From: Camelus bactrianus
Taxonomy: Eukaryota > Chordata > Mammalia > Artiodactyla > Camelidae
Direction of reading: 5' to 3'
Assembly: GCF_048773025.1 (NCBI RefSeq)
Contig: NC_133554.1
Span: 54,226,769 to 54,290,768 of the forward strand
DNA: 64,000 bases
In this document: positions 35,381 to 47,590 of the stretch, piece after piece
Position numbering within the stretch: position 1 is the stretch's first letter
How the letters are laid out: each line of letters begins with the position of its first letter
Translations under genes and position numbers: made by a program
Notes under the pieces: model-generated
The model's database searches: none
What the model saw: the letters and a program-made list of their open reading frames with translations, nothing else
Told to the model about the DNA's origin: nothing

Positions 35381-35503
35381 TCTTTCTTTTTTGGGGAGGG
35401 AGGGAATTAAGTTTATTCATTTTTAAAGGAGGGAATGGGGATTGAACCCAGGACCTTGTGCATGCTAAGCACACACTTCACCACTGAGCTATAACCTCCC
35501 CCA
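35381..35503 (-). repeat. Camelid SINE with target-site duplication
   Basis: Antisense copy with 'tggggattgaacccaggacc' and 'cttcaccactgagctataac'. Flanking direct repeats of 21 bp with two mismatches lie at 35360-35380 and 35504-35524, so both ends of the insertion are visible. Confidence 0.9.
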
Positions 35504-36319
35504 ATTCCAACTGATTTATTTCTTGGTTGGGGATTTATTCTAAGGGGAAACCAGGTGTCCCAAACCAGCCAAGCGTGAGATCACTGTCTCCCTGCCCTCT
35601 CCTTATGCCTGCAAACACATGGCCTGGTGATGTTGGGGTGAGGTAAGAGAGGGGACCCACCTTTGTCATAATCCTGCAACTGCCTGGCATGTTGGGGGTG
35701 GAGGACACTGTTAGGTGAAATTCTGAGCTCGTGGGAAGGCAGGCTGGAGCCAGGGAAGGATCAATATCTCCTCTGGTCAGGAGGACCTGCCAAGTGCCAT
35801 GCCCAGCATCCAGTTTACCTGCACGGCTCCTGGGCACGTTCAGGGGACCTCACAGCTCCTATAAGAGCCAGAAGCAGGTTAAGGGACTTGCCTATGATCA
35901 CACAGGTAGTAAGGGTCCATCCGCCCTCCAATCCATTCTCATCAAGCCTAGCACTTCTAGCCCCAGGGGGACGTGCGGTGGTCAGGCTCAGGTGAGAGCG
36001 GCCAGACTGTTTCCTGTCTGCTGTCTGCGCTTGCTCCGGGCCCTCCGGGAAGCTGCAGCCCCCGCTCCCAGCAGCTGCACGAATTATTTAGCATCTGCAC
36101 CGGCCCTGTAATGCTCTGACCTCATCCTCTTTGGGCTCAGTGCGCGGCTCTGACCTCTGTCTCCTTGAGGAAAGGATGCTGTTGTGCAGAGGCTGGAGCA
36201 GTGGGTCCTGCTGTGGGATGCAGGTGACAGAAGCACCAGTAGCCTCAATGAAGGAGCTGCAGGCCTGAGGCCAACTGCCTTAGTAGCAGAAGGCAGCTCT
36301 ACAGAGGAGAGGATATGCC

Positions 36320-36450
36320 CCAGGAATCAGACGGCCACGGGTTCAGATCCTGGCTCTCAGTTATTAACTTTGTGACCCTGGGCAGCTCTCTTGACCCTCA
36401 GTTTCCTCATCTGTAAAATGGACATACTAACACAACTAGTGTTGAGCTCT
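36320..36450 (-). repeat. MIR SINE, antisense
   Basis: 'gggttcagatcctggctctc', 'tgaccctgggcagctctctt' and 'cagtttcctcatctgtaaaa' are classic antisense MIR. Confidence 0.85.
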
Positions 36451-36779
36451 TCACTCCATATAAGTTACCCGCCAAGGATAAGCATCCAGGAGCTAGCTGC
36501 CCCGTGTTTCCTGCCCAGGCATGTTGGTCTCCAGGCCAGATTTCACCGTTTTCCGCCCTATTTAGGTGCCACATCTTGCCGTTCCTCTGCTGTCTCCCAG
36601 GCACCCGGTGCCCCGTAGGTGGCACAGCGGGTTGCTGGGATTAGAGAGGGCCCGCTAAGGACAGGGACAGACCCCTGGTAGGGACCAAGCCTCCAGCTCT
36701 GCCTGAGCCCTGGAGTTGCGGTCCCCAGCAGTTGAGAGAGGTCTAGAAACCACAGGGCAGGTCTGAGGGTGAGCCCGGA

Positions 36780-37400
36780 CTCAAGGTCTGGAGCAGAACT
36801 GGGTGGAGGCAGGCCCACCGCCAGGCTGTGCCTGGAGCGGAGGCGCTGGAGCGGAGGCGCTGGAGCGGGTGGGCGAGAGGGGCCGGATCCTGCCGCTCCC
36901 CGGCTCGCCGCCCCCGCCCCCGCCCCCGCCCCCGCCCCCGCCCCCGCCTCTCTGGCCCTGCCCTCCGGCTACACACGCAGACGCCCCACTGTCTCCCACG
37001 CACCTGGGAGGTGGGGGTGGGGACCAAGCCTCGGGCGCTCCCACGTCACTCTCCAGCGAGGACCCGCCCCCAGCCCCCAGCCAACCCGGGGCCGCCTCCT
37101 GCTCCCCACCCCCAGCCCCGCCCCGCCGTCCTTGCAACTTGATCCGCGCCGCGCGGCCGCCGGCCCGGACCCGCTGTCTCCTCCGGTGCTGCCGGCTGCC
37201 GAGACCCCGCCCGCCAGGCTGGGGCCGGCGGGACCTGCCCTCTCTCCACCTTCAGGGCCCCGCCAGGCCCAGACCCGGTCCTTCCACTCAGCCTCCCCAC
37301 TCGGGACCTTTTACCTGTCCCCTAGCGGCTGCGAGCCCGGGACTCGGGCCAATACTACAGCGTTCATCTCTGTGTCTCTGGCTCTGGGTGACGGGGGCGG
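36780..37400. promoter_or_regulatory. Orphan CpG island with GC-rich tandem repeats
   Basis: CpG-dense, very GC-rich stretch 4.5 kb after GPRC5C and 13 kb before CD300A. It contains a 14-nt unit (CTGGAGCGGAGGCG) repeated almost three times near 36830-36868 and six perfect CCCCCG units at 36911-36946. No coding exon is recognised; the long open frames (36769-37605 plus, 36803-37468 plus) are proline/alanine-rich and typical of CpG islands. It may be a promoter of a non-coding RNA, an alternative promoter or an enhancer. Confidence 0.55.
36911..36946 (+). repeat. (CCCCCG)6 hexanucleotide repeat
   Basis: Six uninterrupted CCCCCG units; the minus strand reads GGGGGC-type runs able in principle to form a G-quadruplex. 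Lies inside the orphan CpG island. Confidence 0.95.
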
Positions 37401-38350
37401 GGGACCAGGGAAGCTGGGCCCTGTTTCCAGGAGAAGAAATCCCCCTGCGAAGCTCGCTGGACTCATGAAGTTTGGATGGGTGGGTAATGGAGCCCCGGGA
37501 GCCCACCACTGCCTTCTTTCTGCCTCTAGGAGCGGTTTCTTAGACTTGCATACTGACCTTTGGGCCTTGATCATTCTTGGGGGGGGGGCTTGCTGTGCAC
37601 TGTAGGATACGGAGCAGCGTCTCTGGTCACTATTATAAAGGCGTCTCCCTCCTTTGAAACGTTCGTTGCTTATAGAGTCATGGGACCCCCGCGGCTTCCC
37701 CTACCCCAGCCCCTGCTAAATAAATGCAATTCTGAGAACTCCGAATGAGATGTTCGTGGTGCAGACTGGTGTGCTGCCACTGTTTACGGTTTTTCCGTGC
37801 GTGGCTCATCCTTACAAAACATGCCATGTCCTGCAGAGGACAGTAGAGACCTGGGAATAACATTTGACTGGTTCATTCCGTCATCCTTGGTTCTTCATCA
37901 ATGTTTATTGAAGGCTGTTTCCTGCCATAATTCTCATCGACATCAGTTTCTACACCGAATTCTGTCAGGCGCACAATTCTCCTGCCACCTCAAATCCGTG
38001 AACCCCATCTCTGCCTGTCACTTCAGCCACGGGTCAGGTGTCTCTGGGGGGAGCCACGCACTGTCCGTGTGATTTCTACAGCCACTTTACCATATCGATA
38101 AGGTGCTGTCATTCTCTGGGGCTGCAAGGACAGTCACTCACAGAGTGCATGCGTGCGTCCATGTACCTGCACTGGGGGGTGAGGCCTTACCTGGGAAAGG
38201 TTGTCGGATTGGAAAGTGGAGCCACAGGGACAGCCTGGATGGGGGTGAGGGAGTCTCTCCCATGGTCATAATCCAGCAGGGGAGTTCCTGAGTCATCGGA
38301 AGGTCCATTCTCCACGGGGACCGGTAAGGAATCGGGTAGATTTGTTTTTT
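37401..38350. other. Intergenic, no gene recognised
   Basis: Unique-looking; no convincing exon. A weak antisense L2-like phrase lies near 37890 ('tcatcaatgtttattgaagg'). Confidence 0.4.
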
Positions 38351-38354
38351 ACTT

Positions 38355-38745
38355 TGCCATCTGCCAAGGTACCACAGACTGGGTGACTTAACAGAAATGG
38401 ATCATCTTACAGCCCTGGAGGTTGGAAGCCCCAAATCAAGGTGTGGACAGGGTTGGTTCCTTTAGAAGCTGTGAGGGAAAGATCTGTTCCCGGCCTCTCT
38501 CCTTGGTGTGCAGACAGCCATCTTCTCCCTGTTTCTTCACCTCGTCTTCCCTCCGTGTATATCTCTGTGTCCAAATTTCCTCTTTTCATAGGAGCAGCAG
38601 TCACATGGGATTGGGGATCACCCTCATGATCTCATTTTAATTTGATTACTCCTGGAAAGACCCTCTCTCCAAATCATGCCGCATTTGGAGGTACTAGGAC
38701 GTCACTGTATGAATTTGTGGGGGCATAATTCTACCATAACACGTG
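38355..38745 (-). mobile_element. Fossil solo LTR, MaLR/MLT1-type, antisense
   Basis: Antisense MLT1-type LTR: 'ggtaccacagactgggtgac', 'ccttggtgtgcagacagcca' and, near the LTR 5' end, 'gaatttgtgggggcataatt' with 'ctaccataacacg'. Old solo LTR of early eutherian age, no coding interior. Confidence 0.65.
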
Positions 38746-40555
38746 ATCTGGTCTTGGACAAAGTTGAGGGGAGGGGGCAGTACCCTGAGGTGGCTTGAGG
38801 AAAGAAGTCCCAGGAAGAGACCATGTATGTAGCCTTCAGAAGCACAGTCGCAAACGCGGCTGTTACTGTTTCAAGTACCCCTGGGCAGACTTCCTTTGGT
38901 TCTCTCTGGGATGGGACACTCCTGCTTGGGAACTGAGACTCCCTGGCACCACCACATTGAGATTTTTCTTTTCTCCTCCAGGAAAGCAGATGGCATTAAT
39001 AAATAAATGGAGACAATTATCTCTCTTGTCCATAAGCCAAGGACGTTGCGATCCCCGTGCCCCTTCCCAGATAAGGGCTACTGATCTGGGTCAGGGGAGG
39101 GCTGGCACTGAGCAAGCACCAAATGTAAAGCCCCTCTGTTTAGAAGGATGCTGCCTTGTGCTTCATGGGTCAATAAGAGAATAAACAAAGGGCTGCCCCT
39201 TTAGCATTCCAAGTGTGGTAAGAGAGCTCTGATTAAACTTGCAAGTGAGCCCACAGTCACCCCCTAGGAAAGCTATAAAAGCCATGGGCATCTCCCCACC
39301 TTGGGTCTTGTAGCGTCTGCCACCCCAGGTGTGAGCAGCACCTGCCAGCTCTGAGTCCAAGACCACCTGGGAGGGAGGTTGAAGAATCCATCTTCCAAGG
39401 AGCAGAGCCGGCAGGCAACAGCTGAATGCAGTGCCATCTTTGTACTGGAGAGCTCAAGCGACAGCCAGTCCTTCTGACCAGTTTCAGGCTCATTGTGATT
39501 ATAAAGGAAATTCAGCCTTGCTGGGCAGGAGGGAGCGCCTCCACCCTGGCATTCCCGGGGTGAAACGCACTGAGGCAATGTCTTTTCAGATGGCCATCCT
39601 GCCTCTGCTGTCTTAGTGGTGACCACAGGATGGATTTTTGGCCATCCTTGGATGGTGGCATTGGAGTACAAGCCAGGCTCCACTGGGGCAGCAGGGAGGG
39701 GGGGGACTCTGCGGACAGAGTCAGGACCTCCTGGAGGGATCTCATTTGGTTCGATGCTGACCTTGGAAGTTCCAGGTTTTATCTTTCTAAGAGTCGTTAG
39801 TTTCTTAGACTAACAAACTCTCTCCTCTGCCAAGTTTCAAACCCTGAAATCTTCTCCATTGCCATAACCTCTGTCCTTTCCACCTTCTGTCCCACCCTCT
39901 CCCTGGGCTTCCTTCTCCTCACTGGGCTCTCCCATCTCCCAGCCCTCTCCTCCCTCCCAATCCACAGTCACAGGACACAAAACTGAACCCAGTCCTCCAA
40001 GTGCCTCCAGGCAAGCCCATCCCAGGCTGCACAGTCTGCAGGTGAGGATGCTGCCGGCCACAACATCACTAGTGAGCAAAAGATGGTCTGAGCCACCTTA
40101 CCTGTCCCTGTTAGTCTAATCTTAACATAGCTTTGGAAGAATTGGATCTCCACAGTCATTAGTCATCTTTCTGTTGCTCTGCAATGCTTTAACAAATATT
40201 TCTGATGCTCAGGGATGCAAAGGCATGTGACTGTGGCGGCAGTGAACTCTCCACTTGGATTCCAGGGCCCTCCTAGATGAGACACTTGCTCTAATGCCCC
40301 AGACCTCTGGGAACCCAAGGGGGGATCCTGAGACTGTCTGGGGGGTGGGGAGAAGCTGGGGCGTTGCTGATCTCCATTCCCCTGTGCAGGTACAAGAGAG
40401 CTCTTTAAATCCACTCCCACCAATTCATTTCATTCAACTAATATATATTGTGTTGGCCACCATATGCAGGGCACAGCCCTGTTGCACCCTATCCTATCTT
40501 ATCCACCACCTCGGAGCACTGGTAGAGCCCCAGGCAGCCCACAAGTCCTGCACAC
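38746..40555. other. Intergenic, no gene recognised
   Basis: Unique-looking sequence. No exon or clear repeat is named. 39830-39960 is pyrimidine-rich. Confidence 0.4.
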
Positions 40556-40559
40556 AGTA

Positions 40560-40705
40560 CTGTCTCCCAGACTTGTCTGATTGCAGGCGTCCCCTGGGGC
40601 ATCTTGTTAAAACGGCAGATTCCCGGTCCCCAGCCCAAGAGAATCCTGATGCAGGAGGTCTCAGGCGGGCCCAAATCTATGTTCACAGCTAGTACCCTGG
40701 GACTC
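40560..40705 (+). mobile_element. MER5A-like hAT remnant
   Basis: 'ggggcatcttgttaaaacgg', 'cagattcccggtccccagcc' and 'gatgcaggaggtctcaggcg' match the middle of MER5A. Confidence 0.6.
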
Positions 40706-41149
40706 TGAGGGGGAGACATAGGTGGTATACCACCCCTGCCCCGACCTCACGGTCCTACAAAGGCTACTTGGGGGGGTTCGGAGGAGGTGGGTGACTGGCG
40801 GGCAGGGGAAATTTTCAGTCAATCATCTCCTCATCTCTTTGGGGACTGCGGTGGGGACAGAGTGGGTAGAGCAGAAGAGGGAAGAGTCAAAGGTTCTCAG
40901 GCTGGTCCCCCAACACCTCCCGTGACTGAGGACTCAGTTGGGGACAAGATGAATATCCTTCTGGAGTTTTCAAGGGCCCTGTCCAGCCATCTCCCAGAAT
41001 TGCTCAAGGGGGACAGAGATCAAGTGGGACTGAGAAGGAAGGTGCAGGGCTGGGGTCCAGGACCCAAGGTCCCTGTCCATGCTGTGCCCTGTGTCCGAAA
41101 GAAGGGAAGTGCCGGCCCCTCCTCACCCAGGCAGCTCAGATGTTTGCGT

Positions 41150-41325
41150 TGATCTGCGTACGACTTTCACCTTTGTTTTCCTGTCTTTGTTTCCATGTTT
41201 CTCACTAAACCACAAGCTCCTGGAAAGAAGAATTGTCATATTTTTAATCTTCATATTCCCATCTTTGGGCCCAGTGCTTGGCACAATGCAGATAGCCATT
41301 AAATATTTGTCAAATAAACCAGCAA
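41150..41325 (+). repeat. L2 LINE 3' fragment
   Basis: 'ctaaaccacaagctcctgga', 'cccagtgcttggcacaatgc' and 'cattaaatatttgtcaaata' are the L2 3' end in sense orientation. Confidence 0.7.
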
Positions 41326-41769
41326 ATGGTGTCTGTGCATAGAGTGCCCCCTGGTGGAGTCAGAGAGTATGTCAGGATCTTGGATGTCGGGGGCAGCAGT
41401 CAGCCTGGAGGAACACGTCCCGGCTCTTTGGTTCAGGGCAGCCTGTCCAAGTGTGAGGTCATGTGGGGCTGGGGTTGGGGTAGGGGGTCCCTGGACAAGA
41501 TCTGGGGGGAAGGGATGGGCTGAACCTTTGGAAGACACAGCTATCTTGGATAGTGAGGGGCACGTGGGGAAGGGACATCTAAGGCGTGAGAGAAGGTGCA
41601 GGGAAGAACCAAAAGAAGCATGACCTGACAGGCAGAAGAGGGAGACCAGGAAGCCTGTTCTGTTGGTTTCAGATAATTAGGAAGAGGCACACACAGTGGC
41701 CCTTTGTACTCTCCCTTCGAACGTGGCAGGGTGTGGTGATGTAATAAAGGCACTGGAGATCGCAACCCC

Positions 41770-41940
41770 ACGTGGAGTATGGACACTAGTGGGTATTGCA
41801 GTTATTGTCTCCATTTTACAGATGGAGAAACGGAGGCTCAGAGAGGTTACTAACTCAGCCAACTTCATACAGCTTGTGAGTGGTAGGGCTGGCCAGGCAG
41901 TGAGAGCCAGATTCTCTGCTCTCAATCACTCTGAGCATCC
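41770..41940 (+). repeat. MIR SINE, sense
   Basis: 'tctccattttacagatggag', 'aaacggaggctcagagaggt' and 'agcttgtgagtggtagggct': a clear MIR core. Confidence 0.85.
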
Positions 41941-42329
41941 ATCCACCCATGCAGCCATCCGCTCCTCCATTCAGAGCCACCTTTACAGATCTGAACCTGT
42001 AGAAGGATTGGGACCAGCCATGGGCTTTGTTCTCATGTCGAGTCTTCCTGTTTGAGCCCTCTCCTTCTCAGGAGAGCTTTGGTGGTCCAGGGGTTAGAAA
42101 GTAGCTCCCTGAATCGAGCCCCCGGCTAACTTCTGTGCTTCCTGCACCTGCTCCTGGGCATGTCCAGGGTCTGTCTGAAACCTCTCTTCTCCCCTCTGCA
42201 GCATCCTCTTTCCTCCCTGTTCCTCACAGTGTGAATGCCATGCCGGGGCTCCACCCAGATCGACTGAGGCAGAATCTAGGGGTGCAGTTGGGTAGGAAAA
42301 GGGGGAGGGAGGTTGGGGAAGTGCTTTAG

Positions 42330-42395
42330 GCAGGAGTGTTTTGTTAGCAAACTCCCCAAGGGATTCTAATATGCAGCTAGTGTTGAGACCCCTGC
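42330..42395 (+). mobile_element. MER5A-like fragment
   Basis: 'ccaagggattctaatatgca' and 'gctagtgttgagacccctg' resemble the 3' part of MER5A. Short. Confidence 0.4.
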
Positions 42396-42399
42396 AAGC

Positions 42400-44040
42400 T
42401 TCTGTATAAACACATGCAGTGAGTGAGGTTGGGAAGCGGGTCAGAATTATGCCTTTCTCTGCTTCACCCCGCTAGACCCCTGCTGGGCTGTGCTTTCTTC
42501 CCTCCTCCCCCTTCCGCCCCACCCCCACATACATACTCCCATGCACTCTGACCCCTGAAACTGCCCATGACAAGAGCTGAGGCTCCAATTCTCTAAAGCT
42601 GGGAACCTCAGTGGTGTTTCAAGTGTCATCCTTGGGTCCCTGTAGCCAAAACACACACTCAGAAAGGGGTTCCTGTCAGCAGGGAGCCTTGGGGTGGTGC
42701 AGCCTCGAACCCAGAGCCTTAGGGTGGAGAACATTGCCAGGCGGGGAGGGCGAGGGGGCAGGGGATGAGACCTGCTTCCCTGCCTCTGCCTGCCACCCCA
42801 CATGCAGCCTCAGCTCTGCCTCTCTTCCAGAACAGTCCAAAGAAGGCAGGAAGTGGAGTAACAGCCTGCTCACTTTACTGAGACAGCGAGATAGTCCCAG
42901 GTTGGCCTCAGAGCTGGCCGCCTGACGGCGCATCTGAGCCCGTCCTGGTCTCACTGGCTGCAAACCAGGAGTCTGAGAGACCCCAGAGCCTGAGCTCCAG
43001 TGTCCCCCATCCCTCGTGGGTGGCGTGGCCTGAGGGCTGGGCACTGTCCTGTTTCCTTCTCCTGCCCTTCCACCCCTCCTCCTTCCATCCCCTCCTCCAC
43101 CACAGAGGGCCGTCCTACCTCTCTGAAGCCCCCACATCCTCTTTCCGTCCTCTTCCTTATTCTCGGTCTACTGGCTGGGGGATCTGGAAGGATCAGTGCC
43201 GCACCTGAATACATGGACAGAAACTTCTCCACTTCCTGACTTGCAGAGATGGGAACAAATTACCTGCCCCAGAAAGCCGGCAGTTCTGGTAACCACCAGC
43301 AGATGGAGATAGCGGCTACTCGTGGCTGACCAGTTGCGACTTTGCTTGGGTTGGAAGGGGAGCATCTCTAGTCAACGCCACACTGCGCTGTTTTTTGGCT
43401 GAATAGTATTTCCTAGCTGCAGACACCTTGGGAATTGAGGCCAGGACTGTTGGACCTCCCAGCACTGCCCCCAACCTGCCTGCTCCAAGTCTAGGTGGCC
43501 ATCTGGTCCACCCCAGCTCCACTGTCCAGCCCCTGGTCACTCCCCTCCCCACCACCCTGAGTCTCTAGGTTCTTCATGTGTCCCCTTGGGGCCACTCAAA
43601 GATGGGAGAGACAAGCAGGGATGGGCTGGGATGGAGCCAAGGTGGAGCCAGGAATCTGGAGTTGGAGCAAGGAAGATCCTAGAAATCGAGGCTAGGCCAG
43701 GGTAGTGCGTCGATCTTGCCTTCAGCTCTCCTAACAAGCAGCACCCAAAGCACTGCACTCAATTCCTAGGTCCCCGGAGAGAGAGAAGTAGAGACACCCA
43801 TCCCCTCTGCTGGAAGTTTTTAACGACAACTTTGCCACTGATCTGTTGGCAGTCTTCCCTGTTTCCTCTCACTTTGTAGGAAGGAGGCAATGAGCTCTCT
43901 GACGCAGGAGCATTTGACCAGGAAGGGTCTGAGGCAGGGAGGGGCAGATGAGGGGACAAAACACAAGGAGAAAGGCATGTAGAGCTCAAGATGATGGGTG
44001 GGGTGGAGGTGGGGAAGAGAGAGGATCTTGGGTTCATATT
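42400..44040. other. Intergenic, no gene recognised
   Basis: No exon recognised. 42676-43137 (minus) and 42611-42925 (plus) are open but show no domain. GC-rich with pyrimidine runs at 43040-43150. Confidence 0.4.
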
Positions 44041-44072
44041 CACAATGGGCTTCAAATTTGCTTTTTAAAAAT

Positions 44073-44169
44073 CCTTTAAATTTTTTTAAATGGAGGTACT
44101 GGGGATTGAACCCAGGACCTCGTACATGCTAAGCATGCACTCTAGCGCTGAGCTATACTCTCCCCACCT
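44073..44169 (-). repeat. Camelid SINE with target-site duplication
   Basis: Antisense copy with 'tggggattgaacccaggacc' and 'ctctagcgctgagctatact'. A direct repeat TTTGCTTTTTAAAAAT lies on both sides (44057-44072 and 44173-44188). It has inserted into or beside old L1 sequence. Confidence 0.9.
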
Positions 44170-44320
44170 AATTTTGCTTTTTAAAAATTTAGGTACAACT
44201 TCCCTTCCATAAAGTTTACTAATTTTAAGTGTATAATTCAATCAGTTCCAGTCAATTTACAGAGTTGTACAACCATTACCAGAACCTAATTTTAGAACAT
44301 CTCTTCAGACTTAATATTGA
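44170..44320 (-). mobile_element. Old L1M-type 3' fragment
   Basis: 'ttactaattttaagtgtata', 'attcaatcagttccagtcaa' and 'gagttgtacaaccattacca' are typical antisense L1M 3' sequence. Confidence 0.6.
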
Positions 44321-44483
44321 CATTATTTAAAGTAATTTCTCCTTAAAGTCCCAGAGTTTATGAGACTTCCTCTGCTGGGAGGGAGGGGAGGCACCTTTCC
44401 TGTAATTCTACACCTGAGTCCCATTACCAGCCCACACCATGAATTAATATTTTTGTAAATTTTGCAGTCTTTTAAAGAATAGT

Positions 44484-44537
44484 CTTCCTCTTTCTTTCTT
44501 CCTTCCTTCCTTCCTTCCTTCCTTCCTTCCTTCCTTC

Positions 44538-44592
<55 letters not shown>

Positions 44593-44666
44593 TTCTTTTC
44601 TTTCTTCCATCCTTCCTTCCTCCCTCCATCTTTCTTTCTTTCTCTTTCTTTCCCTTTCTTTCTTTT

Positions 44667-44740
<74 letters not shown>

Positions 44741-44891
44741 TTCCTTCCTTCCTTCCTTCCTTCCTTCCTTCCTTCCTTCCTTCCTCCCTCCCTCCCTCCC
44801 TCCTTTCTTCCTTCCTTCTTTCCTTCTTTGCTTCCTTCCTTCCTCCCTCCTTCCTTCCTTCCTTCTTTCCTTCCTTCCTTCCTTCTTTCTC
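44484..44891 (+). repeat. Long polypyrimidine microsatellite (TTTC/TTCC)n
   Basis: About 400 bp of almost pure pyrimidine on the plus strand: alternating blocks of TTCC and TTTC units with a few CCTCCA/CTCCC interruptions. The opposite strand gives false K/E/R-rich open frames (44444-44944). Likely polymorphic in length and hard to assemble. Confidence 0.97.
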
Positions 44892-47025
44892 CTGTGTGTG
44901 TTGCATGTCAGAAGCCTTGATTTGTTAAATGCTCTAATTTTCACTCATCTTCTTGGGAATTCCTTCATTTGGTAACCATACTTCCTTTGGTAATAGCCCA
45001 GAAACCGGAAGTGGGCTTGACATCCCTGGGTCTCGGGGCAGCACAGGAAACCAGACAGTAAGGAGGGAACACATCTGGCTCCATCTTTCCTAACAGGCAG
45101 CACATGTAATATTGAACCCACTGCCTTGGAACAGGGCTGGAGACACAACTGCGTCTGTAGTTAGTGCTCCCCTGTACAAAGTGCTGTGAACCCTTGGCTT
45201 GCCCATGGTAGCCCTTCGAATCACACATTCTAGCAGCTTCTGGAAGTGTCTGCGGGAAGGTTGCTGTGGTGTGCGTCAGATGAGCTGTGGGGTCGGGATG
45301 GTTATAGGGGAGTTGGGAGGGAAAGGGGAAGAAGTTTCTATCCTCAGCCAGTCAGAAACGCACAAGTTCAAGCTCAAGGCCAAATGTGTCCCTCGAAGCC
45401 GAGTATTAGAGGTTTTTGAATGGACTGCTTGCTGGTTCCTCCTATCCCTACCCTTTGTCAGCCCAGGGGCAGGAGTCAGAGGGGACTGTTTTGCCTTTCT
45501 CTGCGTTCTTCTACAGAGAAGGAGGCCTGGGGCCACCCTTGGGAAGGAGCAGGACACAGAAGGTGGTGGTGGTGATGGGGGGCGGGGGGAGCGAGGACTC
45601 CCTGGCAGTTTGGGTTCCTGTGGTCTCAGTTGCTCAACTTCCTCTTCCCCATCAGCAGTTTGGATGCCTTCCACTGCCTTCTTGAGGCCCCTGTCTCCCT
45701 GCCGTGTGTGGTCACCACCCTTTGAGACATCGTCTGCTGGACGGAAGTTTGGGGTTTACAATGGACAGATGTGGGTTCGTGCAATTAAGTTATCTCATCT
45801 TGCTGTGTTGCAAGGAGCAGAAATGAACACATGTACCTGGTGGGAGCTGAGGACATCAGAGCGTCAGTGATGTGCCAGCAAATTCACATCCCCGGTTTTT
45901 AAGCTTCCCGTGAAGGGAGTAGGGTGAGTAGGATTCCCATTTCACAGAAGGAGAAACTGACTGAACAAGGATGCATAAGTGACTGGAGTGCAGCTCAGGA
46001 CCAGGACATGAAGGCTGGACCCTCCCCCTGTGCTGTCCCTCAGTCAGAGGGGTCGGGGTCCTCTGGAGGCCGGCTTCCCTCACCCACCCTCAGCCCTGCT
46101 CCCTGGAGGGAGCTCAGATTATTACTTGTGATTTAGAAGAGACACTGGAGGCCAGTGCCCGGAGAAGGCACCTGCCAGCTTTGTGCTGGGGAGTCGGGAG
46201 CGGGTGTTGGTTGATGAGGCAGTGGATGCTGCCGCTGCCTCCCCTTCCGGGTGTGCAGACCTCTGGCGTCTGCTTGAACCTACGTTTCTGTTGAGACATA
46301 ACTTAGATGACACGCTCACGTTCTGTGTGCTCGGCTGGATGGATTTCACGTGCCTGCACCATTTTAAGCCCTAGCCCTTCCTCTCCCTGGGGGTGGAGTT
46401 TGGTAAGAGGACGAGAGAGACCTCGGTGCCCTGGTCTTCTCTGGATCGATCTCCAGTTCTGGTTTCCCTTCTCTGGAAAGGGCAGTGGGCCTGGGGTGGT
46501 GGGGGCCCCGCGTGGTCCTTGCTTTCGTGAAGTCTTATGGTCTTTCCAGGAAAAGCAGGACCTGCAGTGACACCCCAGTATAGATGATCAAACACAGAAA
46601 TAGGCATCGCGGAGCTTAAGAGGCGCAGGAGAGGGGCTCAGAGAGGCCAGGAGAAGGAGGGGCATCGTCTGAGGAGATGGCTTGAGTGGGGCCATGAAAG
46701 AGTGAGCGGAGGGCATGGAGGAGGCTGAGGATGAAGGAATGGCCTCCAGCAGCCATCCACGCCCCTCCCGCTCCCCGAGTCCTCATGACTGACACTGAGG
46801 AGCCCACCACCGTCTCTCTGGGTGGAGCCAGGAGCAGCCCCAGGGGGACTCTCCCCTGCTGAGCCCCCACGCCGCCCACCTCCCAGCATGGGTGCCCCGG
46901 GAGCTCTGCAGGCCCCCGTTGGACCTGATCTGAATCCCGGCTCCTCCCTCCAGGCTGGAGAGAGTCTCTCCAGGTCCAGGCGCCTGTGAGGAGGGGCAGA
47001 GCCTGCATGAAGCAGTGAAGGAGGA
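44892..47025. other. Intergenic, no gene recognised
   Basis: No exon recognised. A MIR-like scrap lies at 45915-45985 ('cccatttcacagaaggagaa'). The longest plus frame, 45199-45870, shows no domain. Confidence 0.4.
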
Positions 47026-47029
47026 TTAA

Positions 47030-47590
47030 CAAAATCCCGTGCTTAGGCTAATAGATTGCTTATTCTTATTCTTGCCCTTAAAACGGTCAGCTAACCTGAC
47101 TGACCAGTTGCTACTCACAGCTCCAGGCCCATTGTTAAAACTAAAGCCATTAATTTTACTGTTTCTGCTTCAGTCCAGTAATCAAAAGTAACAATCATGC
47201 TTGGTTTCTGAGTCATTCTCCAGGGAGAATATCACAGAACTGTAACCTTACAAAACAGCCTGAATCACCAAGAAGACCACGCCTTGGGCGCTTATAAGAT
47301 AAAAAGACGGAAAGAGCGGCAACCACTAGCCTCTGTAGACTTGGTCGCCTGGAGACAGCATGATGCCGCTCTGAGTCTGATGAGAAAATATTTCTGTTGA
47401 TTGTTATCCATGCCTTACCATTTGAGCTATGGCCACATAATCACCCCGCCCCATCCCCAAGGTGGGTTCACAGGTTTCAAGGCACCAGCCTGCTGTGAGT
47501 CCCCTTTGCCTGGCAAAGTAATAAAGCTGCCTCTTTTCCTCCAAGCTCCAAGACCCTGTCTCTGAGCTATTTGGCTCGTCAGGGACGGGG
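47030..47590 (+). mobile_element. Fossil ERV LTR (class I / gammaretrovirus-like)
   Basis: The 3' part has an AATAAA ('ggcaaagtaataaagctgcc'), then 'tcttttcctccaagctcc' and 'gctatttggctcgtcaggga', closely resembling the R-U5 end and primer-site border of gammaretrovirus-like ERVs. About 550 bp, plus orientation, 2.4 kb upstream of the CD300A start. Appears to be a solo LTR. The 5' limit is approximate. Confidence 0.5.

Noticed and set aside
36769-37605. 278-codon plus-strand open frame in the orphan CpG island
   Set aside because: Proline/alanine-rich product of GC repeats such as (CCCCCG)6, with no recognisable homology.
44444-44944. K/E/R-rich minus-strand frame resembling a charged coiled coil
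   Set aside because: It is the translation of the TTTC/TTCC microsatellite.
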